The notes under the pieces: generated by a model | The model's database searches: none | What the model was told of the DNA's origin: nothing | The model's input: only the letters and a program-made list of their open reading frames with translations | Assembly: GCA_047514575.1 (NCBI GenBank) | Contig: JAKZYH010000571.1 | Coordinates: 1-19,616 of the forward strand | Reading direction: 5' to 3' | DNA length: 19,616 nucleotides | Source of the DNA: CAUZIZ01 sp047514575 | GTDB lineage: Bacteria > Acidobacteriota > UBA6911 > RPQK01 > JAJDTT01 | Made by a program: the position numbers and the translations under genes | Shown: one piece after another, positions 6,864 through 14,797 of the stretch | Position numbering within the stretch: the stretch's first letter is position 1 | How the letters are laid out: the number at the start of each line of letters is the position of its first letter

Positions 6864-7409
6864 TCAGGAGGCATTGGCAGCCTGCGTCAGCCTGTCTCCG
6901 ATCAGCGAACCGACCTTCCTCCGAAACAGATACAATCCGCCTTGCCGGATTCCCAGAGCCAGCAGAGTCCAGACTGCAGATACGCCAAGCGCCTTGACGA
7001 TAGAGTAGATGTCGAGTTGCCATTCCAGGTAAGTGATGGCCGGGAGCGCCGCCAGGGTCGCCAGCTGCGTAGACAACGTACGCAGCAGGGCGCCCCCTTC
7101 TTGCACCTGCTGGAGCACCTGACTGACCGCCGTCGAGTGCTTTGTGCTCAGCTCCTCACGCCTGGTTTTTTCGAGTCCAAGAAACGCACGAGTCCACCTG
7201 GTCAGCACATCGCCATCCGGTTGAACGAGGGATTCCGCATAGATTTTCGAGTCGTCGCCACAGGAGCGCACGACCCACCCTCCTGTCTGCATTTCGACCG
7301 CTAGATCCTTGAGGCGGGGGACAAGCTTCAGTAGATCCCACAGAACGCAGATGGATCGAAGAAGAATCAGGAACTTGGTAGGTAGGTTCTTGAGAACTTC
7401 GAGCGTCAA
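6864..7409 (-). CDS. Unknown membrane protein with DGD motif, last gene of three-gene operon
   Basis: A 181-residue protein of no family I recognise. 'LVQPDGDVLTRW' (61-72) carries D65-G66-D67, followed by a charged helical segment with H91 and then two probable membrane helices (about 112-129 and 134-154) and a basic tail. The N-terminal 30 residues are also hydrophobic and amphipathic ('LPTKFLILLRSICVLWDLLKLV') and may touch the membrane. The start is a TTG 12 bases after the stop of the preceding gene, with AGGA about 10 bases upstream overlapping that stop, so translation is likely coupled. Its motif block resembles blocks in both upstream genes. A pore-forming or membrane-anchoring role is possible but is speculation. 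Confidence 0.6.
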   Translation of the reverse strand: MTLEVLKNLPTKFLILLRSICVLWDLLKLVPRLKDLAVEMQTGGWVVRSCGDDSKIYAESLVQPDGDVLTRWTRAFLGLEKTRREELSTKHSTAVSQVLQQVQEGGALLRTLSTQLATLAALPAITYLEWQLDIYSIVKALGVSAVWTLLALGIRQGGLYLFRRKVGSLIGDRLTQAANAS

Positions 7410-7421
7410 CTCGCTTCTGTC

Positions 7422-8255
7422 CTATCCGTTCTTTCTGAATAGTGCCTTGCCGAGATCGCCAACGAGGCGCGTCACCAGCTCGAACATCGTCGTCCAATGC
7501 TTGACACCCGTCTCAACCATCTCTTGGTGAAGCGGAACGATGCGCTCCAATTCTTCCTTGGTCAGGCTGCTACGAATGCGTGTGACGATGTCGCCGTCGA
7601 TCTGGACGACGGTCTGCATCTGAACGCTCTCGACGCCGATCTCCCAGATCTTACGCACGGCTATGAGGTGTTCTGGTTGGGGCGTTTTTCTTTTCTCCCC
7701 TCCCTTCAGCTCCGCCGCAAGGTTGGCATTCAGCCAACTTCGTGTACGGCCTGTTTTCCAACTTTCCCCTTTTTCAGACACGAGTCTAGCCCAGGGGTGC
7801 TCCTCGTCGTGCATCTGCTTGAGGATTCCCTTGATCTGGTCCGAACTTCGACGGATACGGTAGAGAATTACCTTGGTTTCGTCTAAAACACCCTCTTCCC
7901 GTGCCTCGACGAAATGATCGAGGACCTTTTTTGAGCACCACCGGAGTTTGTCGAAACTGTCCCAGCCATTGTCGATCTGACGGTCGCCGGGGAAAGAGTC
8001 AGAGGACGGTCCAAAAACGGGTGTCCAGTTTTTGCGCTCAAGCTCGCCTTTTTCCCAGATTGCTCCCAGATCGACCTTGACGTCGAGCAGCAGGAAGGAC
8101 CAGTACTTCTCGATCACGTCGAGGAGGGCGTGTGGCAGCGCGGGAGCCTTCCGAGCCGAAATACCATCCTTGAGGATGGTATTCGTCTCGATATTCATCA
8201 GGTCGTGACCAAAGTCACCCAATCGGTCCCTAAACGATCTGTTATCTCCCGCCAC
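7422..8255 (-). CDS. Unknown 277-residue protein with DGD motif, middle gene of three-gene operon
   Basis: A soluble-looking protein, no signal peptide or membrane helix, rich in charged residues and tryptophan. No family recognised. The C-terminal block 'VVQIDGDIVTRIRSS' (216-230, D220-G221-D222) followed by 'LHQEMVETGVKHWTTMFELV' (242-261) parallels the block in the 181-residue protein downstream and, more weakly, the 131-residue protein upstream. The N-terminal 200 residues are unique to this gene and look helical. The start is GTG at 8255 with AAAGGA about 9 bases upstream; it begins 41 bases after the upstream gene. The shared block suggests the three products interact or descend from a common module. 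Confidence 0.65.
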   Translation of the reverse strand: MAGDNRSFRDRLGDFGHDLMNIETNTILKDGISARKAPALPHALLDVIEKYWSFLLLDVKVDLGAIWEKGELERKNWTPVFGPSSDSFPGDRQIDNGWDSFDKLRWCSKKVLDHFVEAREEGVLDETKVILYRIRRSSDQIKGILKQMHDEEHPWARLVSEKGESWKTGRTRSWLNANLAAELKGGEKRKTPQPEHLIAVRKIWEIGVESVQMQTVVQIDGDIVTRIRSSLTKEELERIVPLHQEMVETGVKHWTTMFELVTRLVGDLGKALFRKNG

Positions 8256-8296
8256 AGTATTGATCCTTTCGATTCAACAGAAGGCCATAGCGTACG

Positions 8297-8692
8297 TCAG
8301 GGGTTCTTCACATCTTCGCGGTCCTTGATCTTATCCCAGAGCAGATTCACGATCTTGGCCAGCGTCTCCACGTTGTTGGCGACGATCTCCTGGGCCAGCT
8401 TTACCTGCGCCTGGTGAAAATCCCGCAAGATGGGATCGTCGGCCGACATGTAATCCTTGTGCAGGGCGTTCTTGATGTCGCCCTCGATCAGGTTGATCGA
8501 GGTGACCGCGCTTTTCTGGTCGTCCTCGTCGAGAGTCACCTCGAGGTCCGTATACAACTTCGTGACCGTGACGTCGCAGACCGTGGTCACCACTCGTAGA
8601 TCGACGATGTGGCGAATCGCCTGGACCACGCTGTCGAGGAGTCCCGGATCTTTTGCCCCATTGGTTTTGGTCAACTCTTCACCGTTACCCAT
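8297..8692 (-). CDS. Unknown 131-residue protein, first gene of three-gene operon
   Basis: A small soluble protein, mostly one compact domain. 'TSINLIEGDIKNAL' (64-77, with E70-G71-D72) precedes 'LRDFHQAQVKLAQEIVANNV' (89-108), a layout like the DGD block of the two downstream genes: motif, about 20 residues, histidine, helix. Before it lies a valine-rich beta-like stretch 'RVVTTVCDVTVTKLYTDLEV' (33-52). I do not recognise a named family. The ATG at 8692 has GGAAGGA about 9 bases upstream with an A-rich spacer, a good ribosome site. As the promoter-proximal gene it may be the most highly made product. Confidence 0.65.
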   Translation of the reverse strand: MGNGEELTKTNGAKDPGLLDSVVQAIRHIVDLRVVTTVCDVTVTKLYTDLEVTLDEDDQKSAVTSINLIEGDIKNALHKDYMSADDPILRDFHQAQVKLAQEIVANNVETLAKIVNLLWDKIKDREDVKNP

Positions 8693-8961
8693 CTTTTTTT
8701 TCCTTCCAGGTTTGCCTGACTTTCAGTCTCATTAGCCCCGCCCCCGGGAACGCTGGTCCTATTCCAGAAACAAAATTCGACCGGGATGGGAGATCTCGCC
8801 GCTGTCCAGCTCTCTCCTCGAAACTGGGAATCATGCAGGTGACAAGTCAAGACGCTTCGCCCGGGCTGTGGGGCCGTTCGCGGCTCTGCCGGAGCTGGTT
8901 TCGTCATACTGGTAGTTCATCCGTTCTGGCACTGCTCACCTGCCGTCGCGCATCCGGCCCT
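8693..8961. other. Intergenic region, no gene seen
   Basis: About 270 bases separate the unknown operon from the stop of the oxidoreductase gene. It should hold the operon's promoter on the minus strand, but I could not find a convincing -35/-10 pair, terminator hairpin or repeat. Confidence 0.6.
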
Positions 8962-10275
8962 TCACACCTTTGCCGGTAACTGAAACTTGGGATGGTATTG
9001 GCGCGTTAGCAACTGGTTGGCTTCCTTGTCCCCGGGGAAAGTTTCCGTCTTCGGATCGAACCTCAGCTCTCTGCCCAGACGGTAAGAGATGTTGCCCAGG
9101 TGGCAAAAGGCGTTGGAAAGGTGGATGTCCTCGATCTCGGCGTTCAGGATGTCAGGCCGTCCCTCGCGAATGGCCTGGATGAAGTTGCTGAACTGGATGC
9201 GGTCGACCTCTTTGAATCCCTTTCCCACCGGCGGCAGATTTCCCACCTCCGGTTCCGGCTTCTTGCTGCCTCCCAGGAAGATTTCAAAGCTCCCACCGGT
9301 CAAGATCCGCATGTGTCCCCTGGTGCCGTAGAAGTGCCAGCTCGTGGGTTCACCCGTGTAGTGGCCGCGGATCTCTCCCACCAGTAGGGTTCCATCGGGA
9401 TACTGATGGGTCGCGGTCAGGGTATTGGGAGTCTGGGCTTGATCCCGGTAGCCGAAGCGGCCTCCCACGGTGGCGATGCGGGTAGGAAGTCCCTTGGACC
9501 TGCCCAAACCCCAATGGCAGATATCCACCAGGTGGCTCCCGTTGTTCCCCATTTCGCCGCCTCCGAAGTCCCAGAACCAATGCCAGTTGTAGTGGACTAG
9601 ATTCTCGTGAAAAGGCTGCTCCACTGCGGGTCCCCGCCAAAGGTTCCAATCCAAAGAATCGGGTGGCGCTGAGGGTTTCTTGAAGCCAATGGACTCGCGC
9701 GGCCCACAAAGGAGCCAGCGGGTCATGTAGATGTCGCCAACGATCCCGTCGTGAATCATTCCAATGGCCTTCCGGAAGTTGGGATGCGAGCGGCGTTGGG
9801 TCCCTCCCATGACGACGCGCCGATACTTCCGAGCTGCCTGGACCAGCATCCGACCTTCCTTCAGATTGTGGGAGATCGGTTTCTCCGCGTAGGCATGTTT
9901 GCCCGCCTGGCAGGCCAGGATTCCAGCCGGAGCGTGCCAGTGATTGCAGCAAGTCATGATCACGGCATCGATCTCGGGATCATCCATGATCCGCCTCAGG
10001 TCTACCTCGTCGGCGGGTCTTCGCCCTGTCAGGGTTTCCAGCTCGGCGGCCCACTTCTCCCTTCGGTTCTGGTCCGGATCACAGACCTTGACCACCTGGA
10101 CCCGGTCCAGAGCGTCCACCGTCTTCATGACGCTCCCACCCCGACCACCCATGCCGATGATGGCGACGTTGATACGGTCGTTGGCCCCAGCCCAGGTGGC
10201 AGGGCCCACCAGGGAAGCGGCTCCGGCAGCCAGTGTCGTGTTTTTCAGAAACTCTCGACGCTTGAGATCCGCCAT
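8962..10275 (-). CDS. Tat-exported Gfo/Idh/MocA family oxidoreductase
   Basis: A 437-residue predicted NAD(P)-dependent dehydrogenase. A twin-arginine signal 'KRREFLKNT' (5-13) with a mild hydrophobic stretch precedes the Rossmann fold: 'INVAIIGMGGRGG' (35-47) binds the dinucleotide. 'HWHAP' (112-116) and E131-K132-P133 are the family's conserved substrate/cofactor residues. The second domain has 'GSHLVDICHWG' (246-256), with H248, D251 and H254 as likely active-site residues. Such exported versions are abundant in Planctomycetota and Acidobacteriota and are thought to act on sugars or sugar derivatives; the substrate is not readable here. ATG at 10275 is chosen over the adjacent GTG at 10278 because AAAGGA lies 7 bases before the ATG. 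No co-directional neighbour is close enough for an obvious operon. Confidence 0.93.
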   Translation of the reverse strand: MADLKRREFLKNTTLAAGAASLVGPATWAGANDRINVAIIGMGGRGGSVMKTVDALDRVQVVKVCDPDQNRREKWAAELETLTGRRPADEVDLRRIMDDPEIDAVIMTCCNHWHAPAGILACQAGKHAYAEKPISHNLKEGRMLVQAARKYRRVVMGGTQRRSHPNFRKAIGMIHDGIVGDIYMTRWLLCGPRESIGFKKPSAPPDSLDWNLWRGPAVEQPFHENLVHYNWHWFWDFGGGEMGNNGSHLVDICHWGLGRSKGLPTRIATVGGRFGYRDQAQTPNTLTATHQYPDGTLLVGEIRGHYTGEPTSWHFYGTRGHMRILTGGSFEIFLGGSKKPEPEVGNLPPVGKGFKEVDRIQFSNFIQAIREGRPDILNAEIEDIHLSNAFCHLGNISYRLGRELRFDPKTETFPGDKEANQLLTRQYHPKFQLPAKV

Positions 10276-10559
10276 CACACAGTCCTTTCTCGATCTACGT
10301 TCCCTGGATCAAAGATCTTGAGAGACACGATAGTCCACCACCTCGATACCGTCAATGCGCTGTTTGAGTGTCCTCCCTCCCCCTTGCCTCTGCCTTTGCC
10401 CTTGCCCTTGCTTCGTATTCGTCCTCTATACTTTCTTGAAATCGTGTCGCAGCTGACCCGGTTGGCCCCGAGTCTCGACGCAAGCAGCAAATCGGTCAGG
10501 CAAAAGGCAGAGTCAAAGGGAAGGGAGCCCGTGATATCATCTGCCGAGTTCTGCGAGTG
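10276..10559. other. Intergenic region between divergent genes
   Basis: This stretch separates the divergent oxidoreductase and hydantoinase genes. It contains a hexamer tandem repeat at 10381-10411 and a looser relative (AAAAGGCAGAG) at 10502-10512. Open frames here read low-complexity repeats (PLPLPL or KGKGKG) and are not genes. Promoters must lie here for both directions, but none stands out. Confidence 0.7.
10381..10411. repeat. Hexamer tandem repeat, GCCYYT type
   Basis: Four consecutive 6-base units lie at 10386-10409 (GCCTCT, GCCTTT, GCCCTT, GCCCTT), flanked by partial units. A short tract of the same hexamer on the other strand occurs at 3727-3740 (AAGGCA, GAGGCA). It looks like a slippage-prone simple repeat. 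Confidence 0.7.
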
Positions 10560-10584
10560 CTCCCAAGCATCAGACGCTTGGGAG
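10560..10584 (+). promoter_or_regulatory. Hairpin that covers the ribosome site of the short leader ORF
   Basis: CTCCCAAGC (10560-10568) pairs perfectly over 9 bases with GCTTGGGAG (10576-10584) around a 7-base loop. The 3' arm contains the GGGAG Shine-Dalgarno sequence of the ATG at 10592. In the folded form that site is masked. Because the short ORF overlaps hyuA, this hairpin could control translation of the hydantoinase genes. It is too early and lacks a T-run for a normal terminator. Confidence 0.5.
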
Positions 10585-10591
10585 AGTCAAC

Positions 10592-10711
10592 ATGCGTGTC
10601 CGACTAGGCTTGAAGATCTCCAGGCGCGACGGAGTTGGGCTGTACGCGGCTCTGTACCGCCCTGACGAGGGCGATCAGGATCCCTACATCCTGACCATCA
10701 TTCCACGATGA
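10592..10711 (+). CDS. 39-residue ORF, CocE/NonD hydrolase N-terminus-like remnant or leader peptide
   Basis: The ORF starts with ATG after GGGAGAG and 5 bases of spacing, and its TGA overlaps the hyuA ATG in ATGA. The peptide contains 'RRDGVGLYAALYRPDEG' (11-27) followed by 'DPYILTIIPR', which from memory resembles the opening of CocE/NonD alpha/beta hydrolases (pattern: RDG-x-x-L-x-x-x-x-YRP, then P-x-x-LxxxPY). It stops where that family would continue for about 500 more residues, so it is probably a deletion remnant of such a gene. It may now serve as a leader that couples translation to hyuA. A chance ORF is possible, but the good ribosome site, overlap and motif argue otherwise. Confidence 0.5.
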   Translation: MRVRLGLKISRRDGVGLYAALYRPDEGDQDPYILTIIPR

Positions 10712-12801
10712 ACCGAACCAACAACCCAATTCGAGTTGGCGCCGATGTAGGCGGAACCTTTACCGATGTGCTGTTGCTGGATGGCAGTGGCACCCTCTGG
10801 ACCCACAAGCTGCCGTCTACTCCACCCAACTTCGACCAGGCAGTCGTCGATGCGACTAGGCGATTGTTGGCTCAAGCCCAGGCTTCGGGCGCTGAAGTCG
10901 GCCAGTTTGCCCACGGCACTACGGTGGCGACCAATGCCGTTTTGGAGCACCGAGGTGCCAAGACGGCGCTGATTACCACCAGGGGTTTCAGGGATGTTCT
11001 GGAACTGCGCCGCGTCCGGGCTCCCCAGATCTACGACTTGTTCTTCGTGAAGCCGGAGGTGTTGGTGGAGCGGTACCTGCGACTTGAAGTATCGGAGCGA
11101 ATTGCGGTCGACGGTGAGGTGCTGATACCCCTGAAGCAGAAGGATCTGTGGAGCATCAAGGAGAAGATCGAGACTGAGTCGGTCGAATCCGTTGCCGTGG
11201 CCTTGCTTCACTCCTATGCTTTTCCTGAACACGAGATTGCAGTGGGAGAGTTTCTCCGCGAGCAGTTCCCGGGCATTCCTATTTCCCTTTCGCATCAGGT
11301 TCTACCGGAGCGGAAAGAATACGAGCGCACTGCTACCACCGTAGTCAATGCCTACGTCCGTCCCACCATGGAGGGCTACCTCCAGGCGCTCCGAGACGGA
11401 TTACGCCAGCAGGGAATCGATGCCCCGCTGCTGATTATGCAGTCCGCGGGCGGTTTGACTCCGGAGGACGATGCCGCTCGGCGCCCAGTGTTCATGTTGG
11501 AGTCGGGTCCTGCGGCCGGTGTCCTGGCAGCCTCCTTCGTAGGGGATCGCCTGGGGATCAAGGACCTTATCACGCTGGATATGGGGGGGACGACGGCCAA
11601 ATCCTCAATGATTGAGGAGGGCCGGATCGGCTACAGCTCGGAGTACGAAGTAGGTTCCTCACTGTCGGTGGGAAATCGACTCGTCGGCGGTGGGGGCGAG
11701 CTTATCCGGGCTCCCAGCATCGACATCGGTGAAGTAGGAGCCGGTGGTGGCAGCATAGCCTACCTGGACCCGGCCGGCGGTCTTCGCGTCGGACCCCGAA
11801 GCGCTGGCGCGGTTCCCGGGCCTGTGTGCTATCAGCGTGGAGGCACCGAACCCACGCTAACCGACGCCAATGTAGTGCTCGGATACATTCGGCCGGGGGA
11901 ACTGGCGGATGGTGAGGTCACCATCAGCCCGACGGCCGCAGAGAAGGCTATTGTCGAAGTCATCGCAGAACCCTTGGGTATGAGTGTCGTCCAGGCGGCA
12001 GAGGGGATTCATCAGATCGGCAATGCTCGCACCATGAGAGCTTTGCGAGCGGTGTCCACGGAGCGCGGCCGCGATCCGCGCATCTTCACTCTCATGGCTT
12101 TCGGCGGCTCTGGACCGATCCATGCCGCCGGTCTGGCTCGCGAATTGGGCATCAGCTGGGTGATCGTGCCTCCCCTGCCCGGTCTATTCAGTGCGTTGGG
12201 GCTGCTTTGCTCTGGGATCGAACACCACGATGTCCGCAGCTGTCTTCTCTCGGGCAGCGAACTGACGGCAGCGGCCTTGCAGGATATCAGAGCCGAGATG
12301 GCCCAACGCATGCTGGATCAATTCAGGCATGAGGGTTTCGAGGCTGAAGAGGTGCAGCTGCAGTGTCATTGCGATGTTCGCTTCAAGGGTCAAACCTCGG
12401 AAATCCGGCTCGAGATTGTTGAAGAGCAGATCAATGATGCCGCCCTTGCGCGACTCTGCTTCGCCTTTCAAGAGGAGCACCAACAGCTCTACGGCCACGG
12501 CTCGGATCCCGAAAATCCGATCCAAGCGGTTGCCGTCCGACTGATCGGCCGGGCTGGTGAGCCCTCAAGGGATCAAGTGCTCAAACCCGCTCCCTATCCG
12601 GAGAAGGCTGGACTCACCAGGGATGCCTGCTTTTCGGGAGAAGTGATGGAGACTCCCGTGCTAGCAAGGACGCAGCTGACAGAGTCCAGGCAGGGGCCAC
12701 TGCTCATCGATGAATACGATTCGACGATCGTGGTTCCACCCGACGCTACCGTCCAGCTGGATGAAGCGGGAAATGTCATGATGGAGTTAGCAGATGTCTG
12801 A
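10708..12801 (+). CDS. hyuA: Hydantoinase/oxoprolinase family protein, subunit A
   Basis: A 697-residue protein of the HyuA/N-methylhydantoinase A family, which with HyuB catalyses ATP-dependent opening of hydantoin-type or 5-oxoproline-type rings (acetone carboxylase subunits are relatives). The N-terminal Hydant_A_N domain has the phosphate-binding 'DVGGTFTD' (13-20) and 'HGTTVATNAVLEHRGAKTAL' (69-88). The central domain has 'LESGPAAGV' (264-272) and the second acidic phosphate loop 'DMGGTTAKSS' (291-300), as in the actin/ASKHA ATPase fold. Length is normal for the family (about 680-700). No independent Shine-Dalgarno is visible; the ATG overlaps the short ORF's stop, so translation is probably coupled. 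It overlaps hyuB by 8 bases. The exact substrate cannot be told from sequence alone. Confidence 0.94.
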   Translation: MNRTNNPIRVGADVGGTFTDVLLLDGSGTLWTHKLPSTPPNFDQAVVDATRRLLAQAQASGAEVGQFAHGTTVATNAVLEHRGAKTALITTRGFRDVLELRRVRAPQIYDLFFVKPEVLVERYLRLEVSERIAVDGEVLIPLKQKDLWSIKEKIETESVESVAVALLHSYAFPEHEIAVGEFLREQFPGIPISLSHQVLPERKEYERTATTVVNAYVRPTMEGYLQALRDGLRQQGIDAPLLIMQSAGGLTPEDDAARRPVFMLESGPAAGVLAASFVGDRLGIKDLITLDMGGTTAKSSMIEEGRIGYSSEYEVGSSLSVGNRLVGGGGELIRAPSIDIGEVGAGGGSIAYLDPAGGLRVGPRSAGAVPGPVCYQRGGTEPTLTDANVVLGYIRPGELADGEVTISPTAAEKAIVEVIAEPLGMSVVQAAEGIHQIGNARTMRALRAVSTERGRDPRIFTLMAFGGSGPIHAAGLARELGISWVIVPPLPGLFSALGLLCSGIEHHDVRSCLLSGSELTAAALQDIRAEMAQRMLDQFRHEGFEAEEVQLQCHCDVRFKGQTSEIRLEIVEEQINDAALARLCFAFQEEHQQLYGHGSDPENPIQAVAVRLIGRAGEPSRDQVLKPAPYPEKAGLTRDACFSGEVMETPVLARTQLTESRQGPLLIDEYDSTIVVPPDATVQLDEAGNVMMELADV

Positions 12802-14515
12802 GATCGATCCGATCACACGCGAGATCATGCAGAACGCACTTTCGTCGGCAGCCGACGAGATGTCTCTGGCCCTTTATCGAACTGCCTATTCCACCATCGT
12901 GCGTGACTGCCTCGACTACTCCACTTCACTGTGTGACGCCGACGGCAACATGATTGCACAGGGCGTGACCATTCCTCTCCACCTTGGCTCTGTCCCCCAC
13001 GCGATGGAGACTCTCCTGGAGAAATTCGGCGACTCCATGGAGCCGGGAGACGTCTTCATCATGAACGATCCCTTCGGCGGGGGGATGCACATTCCTGATA
13101 TTTACATCGTGAAGCCGATTTTCTGGGAAGGGAAGAAGGTCTCGTTCTCGGTGACGACTGCCCATCATCTCGATCTAGGGGGGAGATTGCCGGGAAGCTC
13201 AGCCTGCGACAACACCGAGATTTTCCAGGAAGGACTCCGCATCCCCTGGCTCAGGTTCTATCATCGCGGTGAGCCGGATGTGGCCATTCATGAACTGATC
13301 CGGACCAATGTGCGGGTACCCGAGTTTACCCTGGGTGATCTCAGAGCGCAGGTCGCTGCTTGCAACATCGGGGAGCGCTCGATCCACCAAATCATCCGAC
13401 GCTACGATCCGCAGATCTTCGCAGATTGCGCCGCTGATTTGATCGTCTACACTGAGCGCTTGATGCGAGCCGAGATTGCTTCCTGGCCCGATGGCAGTAA
13501 TAGTTTCGTAGATTATATGGACAGCGACGGGGTGGGTGGTCCCAGGGTTCGTCTAGAGGTACGGGTCACCATCGAGGGAGACACGCTGACGGCGGACTTT
13601 ACCGGCACCGATCCTCAGGTCAGGGGAGCTCTGAACAGCACTCTTTCCTTCACCATTGGGGCTGTGGCGGTGTGTGTGCGCTGTGCCATGCGCCAGGATC
13701 TGCCCAATACCGCTGGAATGTTCCGTCCACTTCGCGTCATCACCGAGCCCGGAAGCGTGGTGAACGTGGTGATGCCAGGCGCTTCCTCGATGCGCGGCGT
13801 TACCGGATTTCGTATGGTCGACACCGTCTTCGGTGCCCTGGCAGGACTGCTGCCCGACCGTATTCTAGCCGCCGGGGAAGGGGGCAATACGCTGGTGGTC
13901 ATCGGGGGGAAACGTCAGGACGGCTCGCCCTATGTGTACTACGAGCTGCTCACCGGGACCTGGGGCGGCCGACCCGATCGGGATGGCAACGACGGATTGT
14001 GCAATCCTATCAACGTAGCCAGCAACATCCCCATCGAGCAAGCCGAGGCCGAATATGCCTTGCGCATCAATCGCTATGGCCTGGTTGGCGACTCAGGTGG
14101 GGCCGGGAAGTATCGTGGTGGTCTGGCGGTCGAGAGGGAATGGGAACTGCTGGAGGGCGAAACCCACCTGGCCATTCGTTCGGATCGTCGCGACCATCCC
14201 CCCTATGGACTCAACTCAGGCAGACCGGCAAAGGGATCCATGAGCGTCCTTATGCATGCGGACGGAGAAGAAGTACTGCCCACCATGATCTCGACCACCA
14301 TGAAAGCCGGTGAAACTCTCCACCACCGGCAAGCAGGGGGTGGAGGCTGGGGCGATCCCCTGCAACGCGAACCCGACGTCGTAGCCAGAGACGTGAAAAA
14401 CGAGAAGGTCTCGGTCCAGGCTGCCCGGGATGACTACGGAGTCGTACTGGATCCATCATCGGGAGCCGTAGACCAAGAGGCCACCGAGGCCTTGAGACGC
14501 CAGGGCGAGGGTTAG
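12794..14515 (+). CDS. hyuB: Hydantoinase/oxoprolinase family protein, subunit B
   Basis: A 573-residue Hydantoinase_B domain protein, the partner of HyuA. The family opening 'DPITREIMQNALSSAADEM' (5-23) and 'SLCDADGNMIAQ' (45-56) are present, followed by 'GDVFIMNDPFGGGMHIPD' (85-102), the best conserved segment and probable metal/substrate site. The C-terminal 'GGGGWGDPLQREPDVVARDV' is also typical and marks a complete protein; normal length is about 520-600. The start ATG lies inside the end of hyuA (8-base overlap), so both are made from one transcript. A downstream repeat block begins directly after the stop. Confidence 0.94.
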   Translation: MSEIDPITREIMQNALSSAADEMSLALYRTAYSTIVRDCLDYSTSLCDADGNMIAQGVTIPLHLGSVPHAMETLLEKFGDSMEPGDVFIMNDPFGGGMHIPDIYIVKPIFWEGKKVSFSVTTAHHLDLGGRLPGSSACDNTEIFQEGLRIPWLRFYHRGEPDVAIHELIRTNVRVPEFTLGDLRAQVAACNIGERSIHQIIRRYDPQIFADCAADLIVYTERLMRAEIASWPDGSNSFVDYMDSDGVGGPRVRLEVRVTIEGDTLTADFTGTDPQVRGALNSTLSFTIGAVAVCVRCAMRQDLPNTAGMFRPLRVITEPGSVVNVVMPGASSMRGVTGFRMVDTVFGALAGLLPDRILAAGEGGNTLVVIGGKRQDGSPYVYYELLTGTWGGRPDRDGNDGLCNPINVASNIPIEQAEAEYALRINRYGLVGDSGGAGKYRGGLAVEREWELLEGETHLAIRSDRRDHPPYGLNSGRPAKGSMSVLMHADGEEVLPTMISTTMKAGETLHHRQAGGGGWGDPLQREPDVVARDVKNEKVSVQAARDDYGVVLDPSSGAVDQEATEALRRQGEG

Positions 14516-14797
14516 CCGTCCGGATCCCGCTCCGCCACCGGCTGCGCCGGATCATTAGAGAAAGAAACTTCGGCAGGCGTGGCGGTGGGCTCCAGGCCGC
14601 CGTCAGAGCCAAAGGCTCGGAAATAAGACTTCGGCCTGGAGGCCAAAGCCACGCTCGCAAATGAAGTTTCAGGTTAGCCTCGCCTCCGGCTGCGGACCGC
14701 CGGATCATTCGAAAAAGAAACGTGCGACGTTCCGACGTGTAGACGTTCCGACGAATTCTTCAGGTTTCAGGTCAGAGAAGGACCTGGACGGTCCGGC
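14516..14797. repeat. Repeat block between convergent hyuB and DUF1501 genes
   Basis: No gene is present. Two direct copies of a module flank the central hairpin pair: CCGGC-TGC-GCCGG then ATCATT and AAAGAAAC (14538-14566), and CCGGC-8-GCCGG then the same ATCATT and AAAGAAAC (14686-14721). Further right, GACGTTCCGACG occurs twice (14726-14737 and 14742-14753) with a 16-base period. TTTCAGGT also recurs. The hairpins lie where both convergent genes end, so they may help end transcription or protect the 3' ends, but there is no T-run. Confidence 0.65.
14578..14653. repeat. Dispersed two-hairpin repeat, double copy C
   Basis: Two copies of the large stem lie head to head: 14578-14603 matches copy B (26 bases identical) and 14627-14653 matches copy A in reverse (27 bases identical). 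The small stem GAGCC-AAA-GGCTC (14606-14618) lies between. The outer ends GCGTGG and CCACGC pair as well, so the block can form one long cruciform-like fold, a REPIN-like arrangement. Confidence 0.75.

Noticed and set aside
6603..7304. Plus-strand 233-residue ORF
   Set aside because: It runs antisense through the membrane-protein gene and overlaps the conserved end of feoB; its composition is arginine/glutamine-rich with no motif.
9751..10665. Plus-strand 304-residue ORF
   Set aside because: It is the antisense shadow of the Gfo/Idh/MocA gene and continues through a hexamer repeat (PLPLPL); no family resemblance.
14538..14550. Rho-independent terminator of hyuB
   Set aside because: The CCGGC/GCCGG stem is short and no run of T follows; the same module occurs again at 14686, so it belongs to a repeat.
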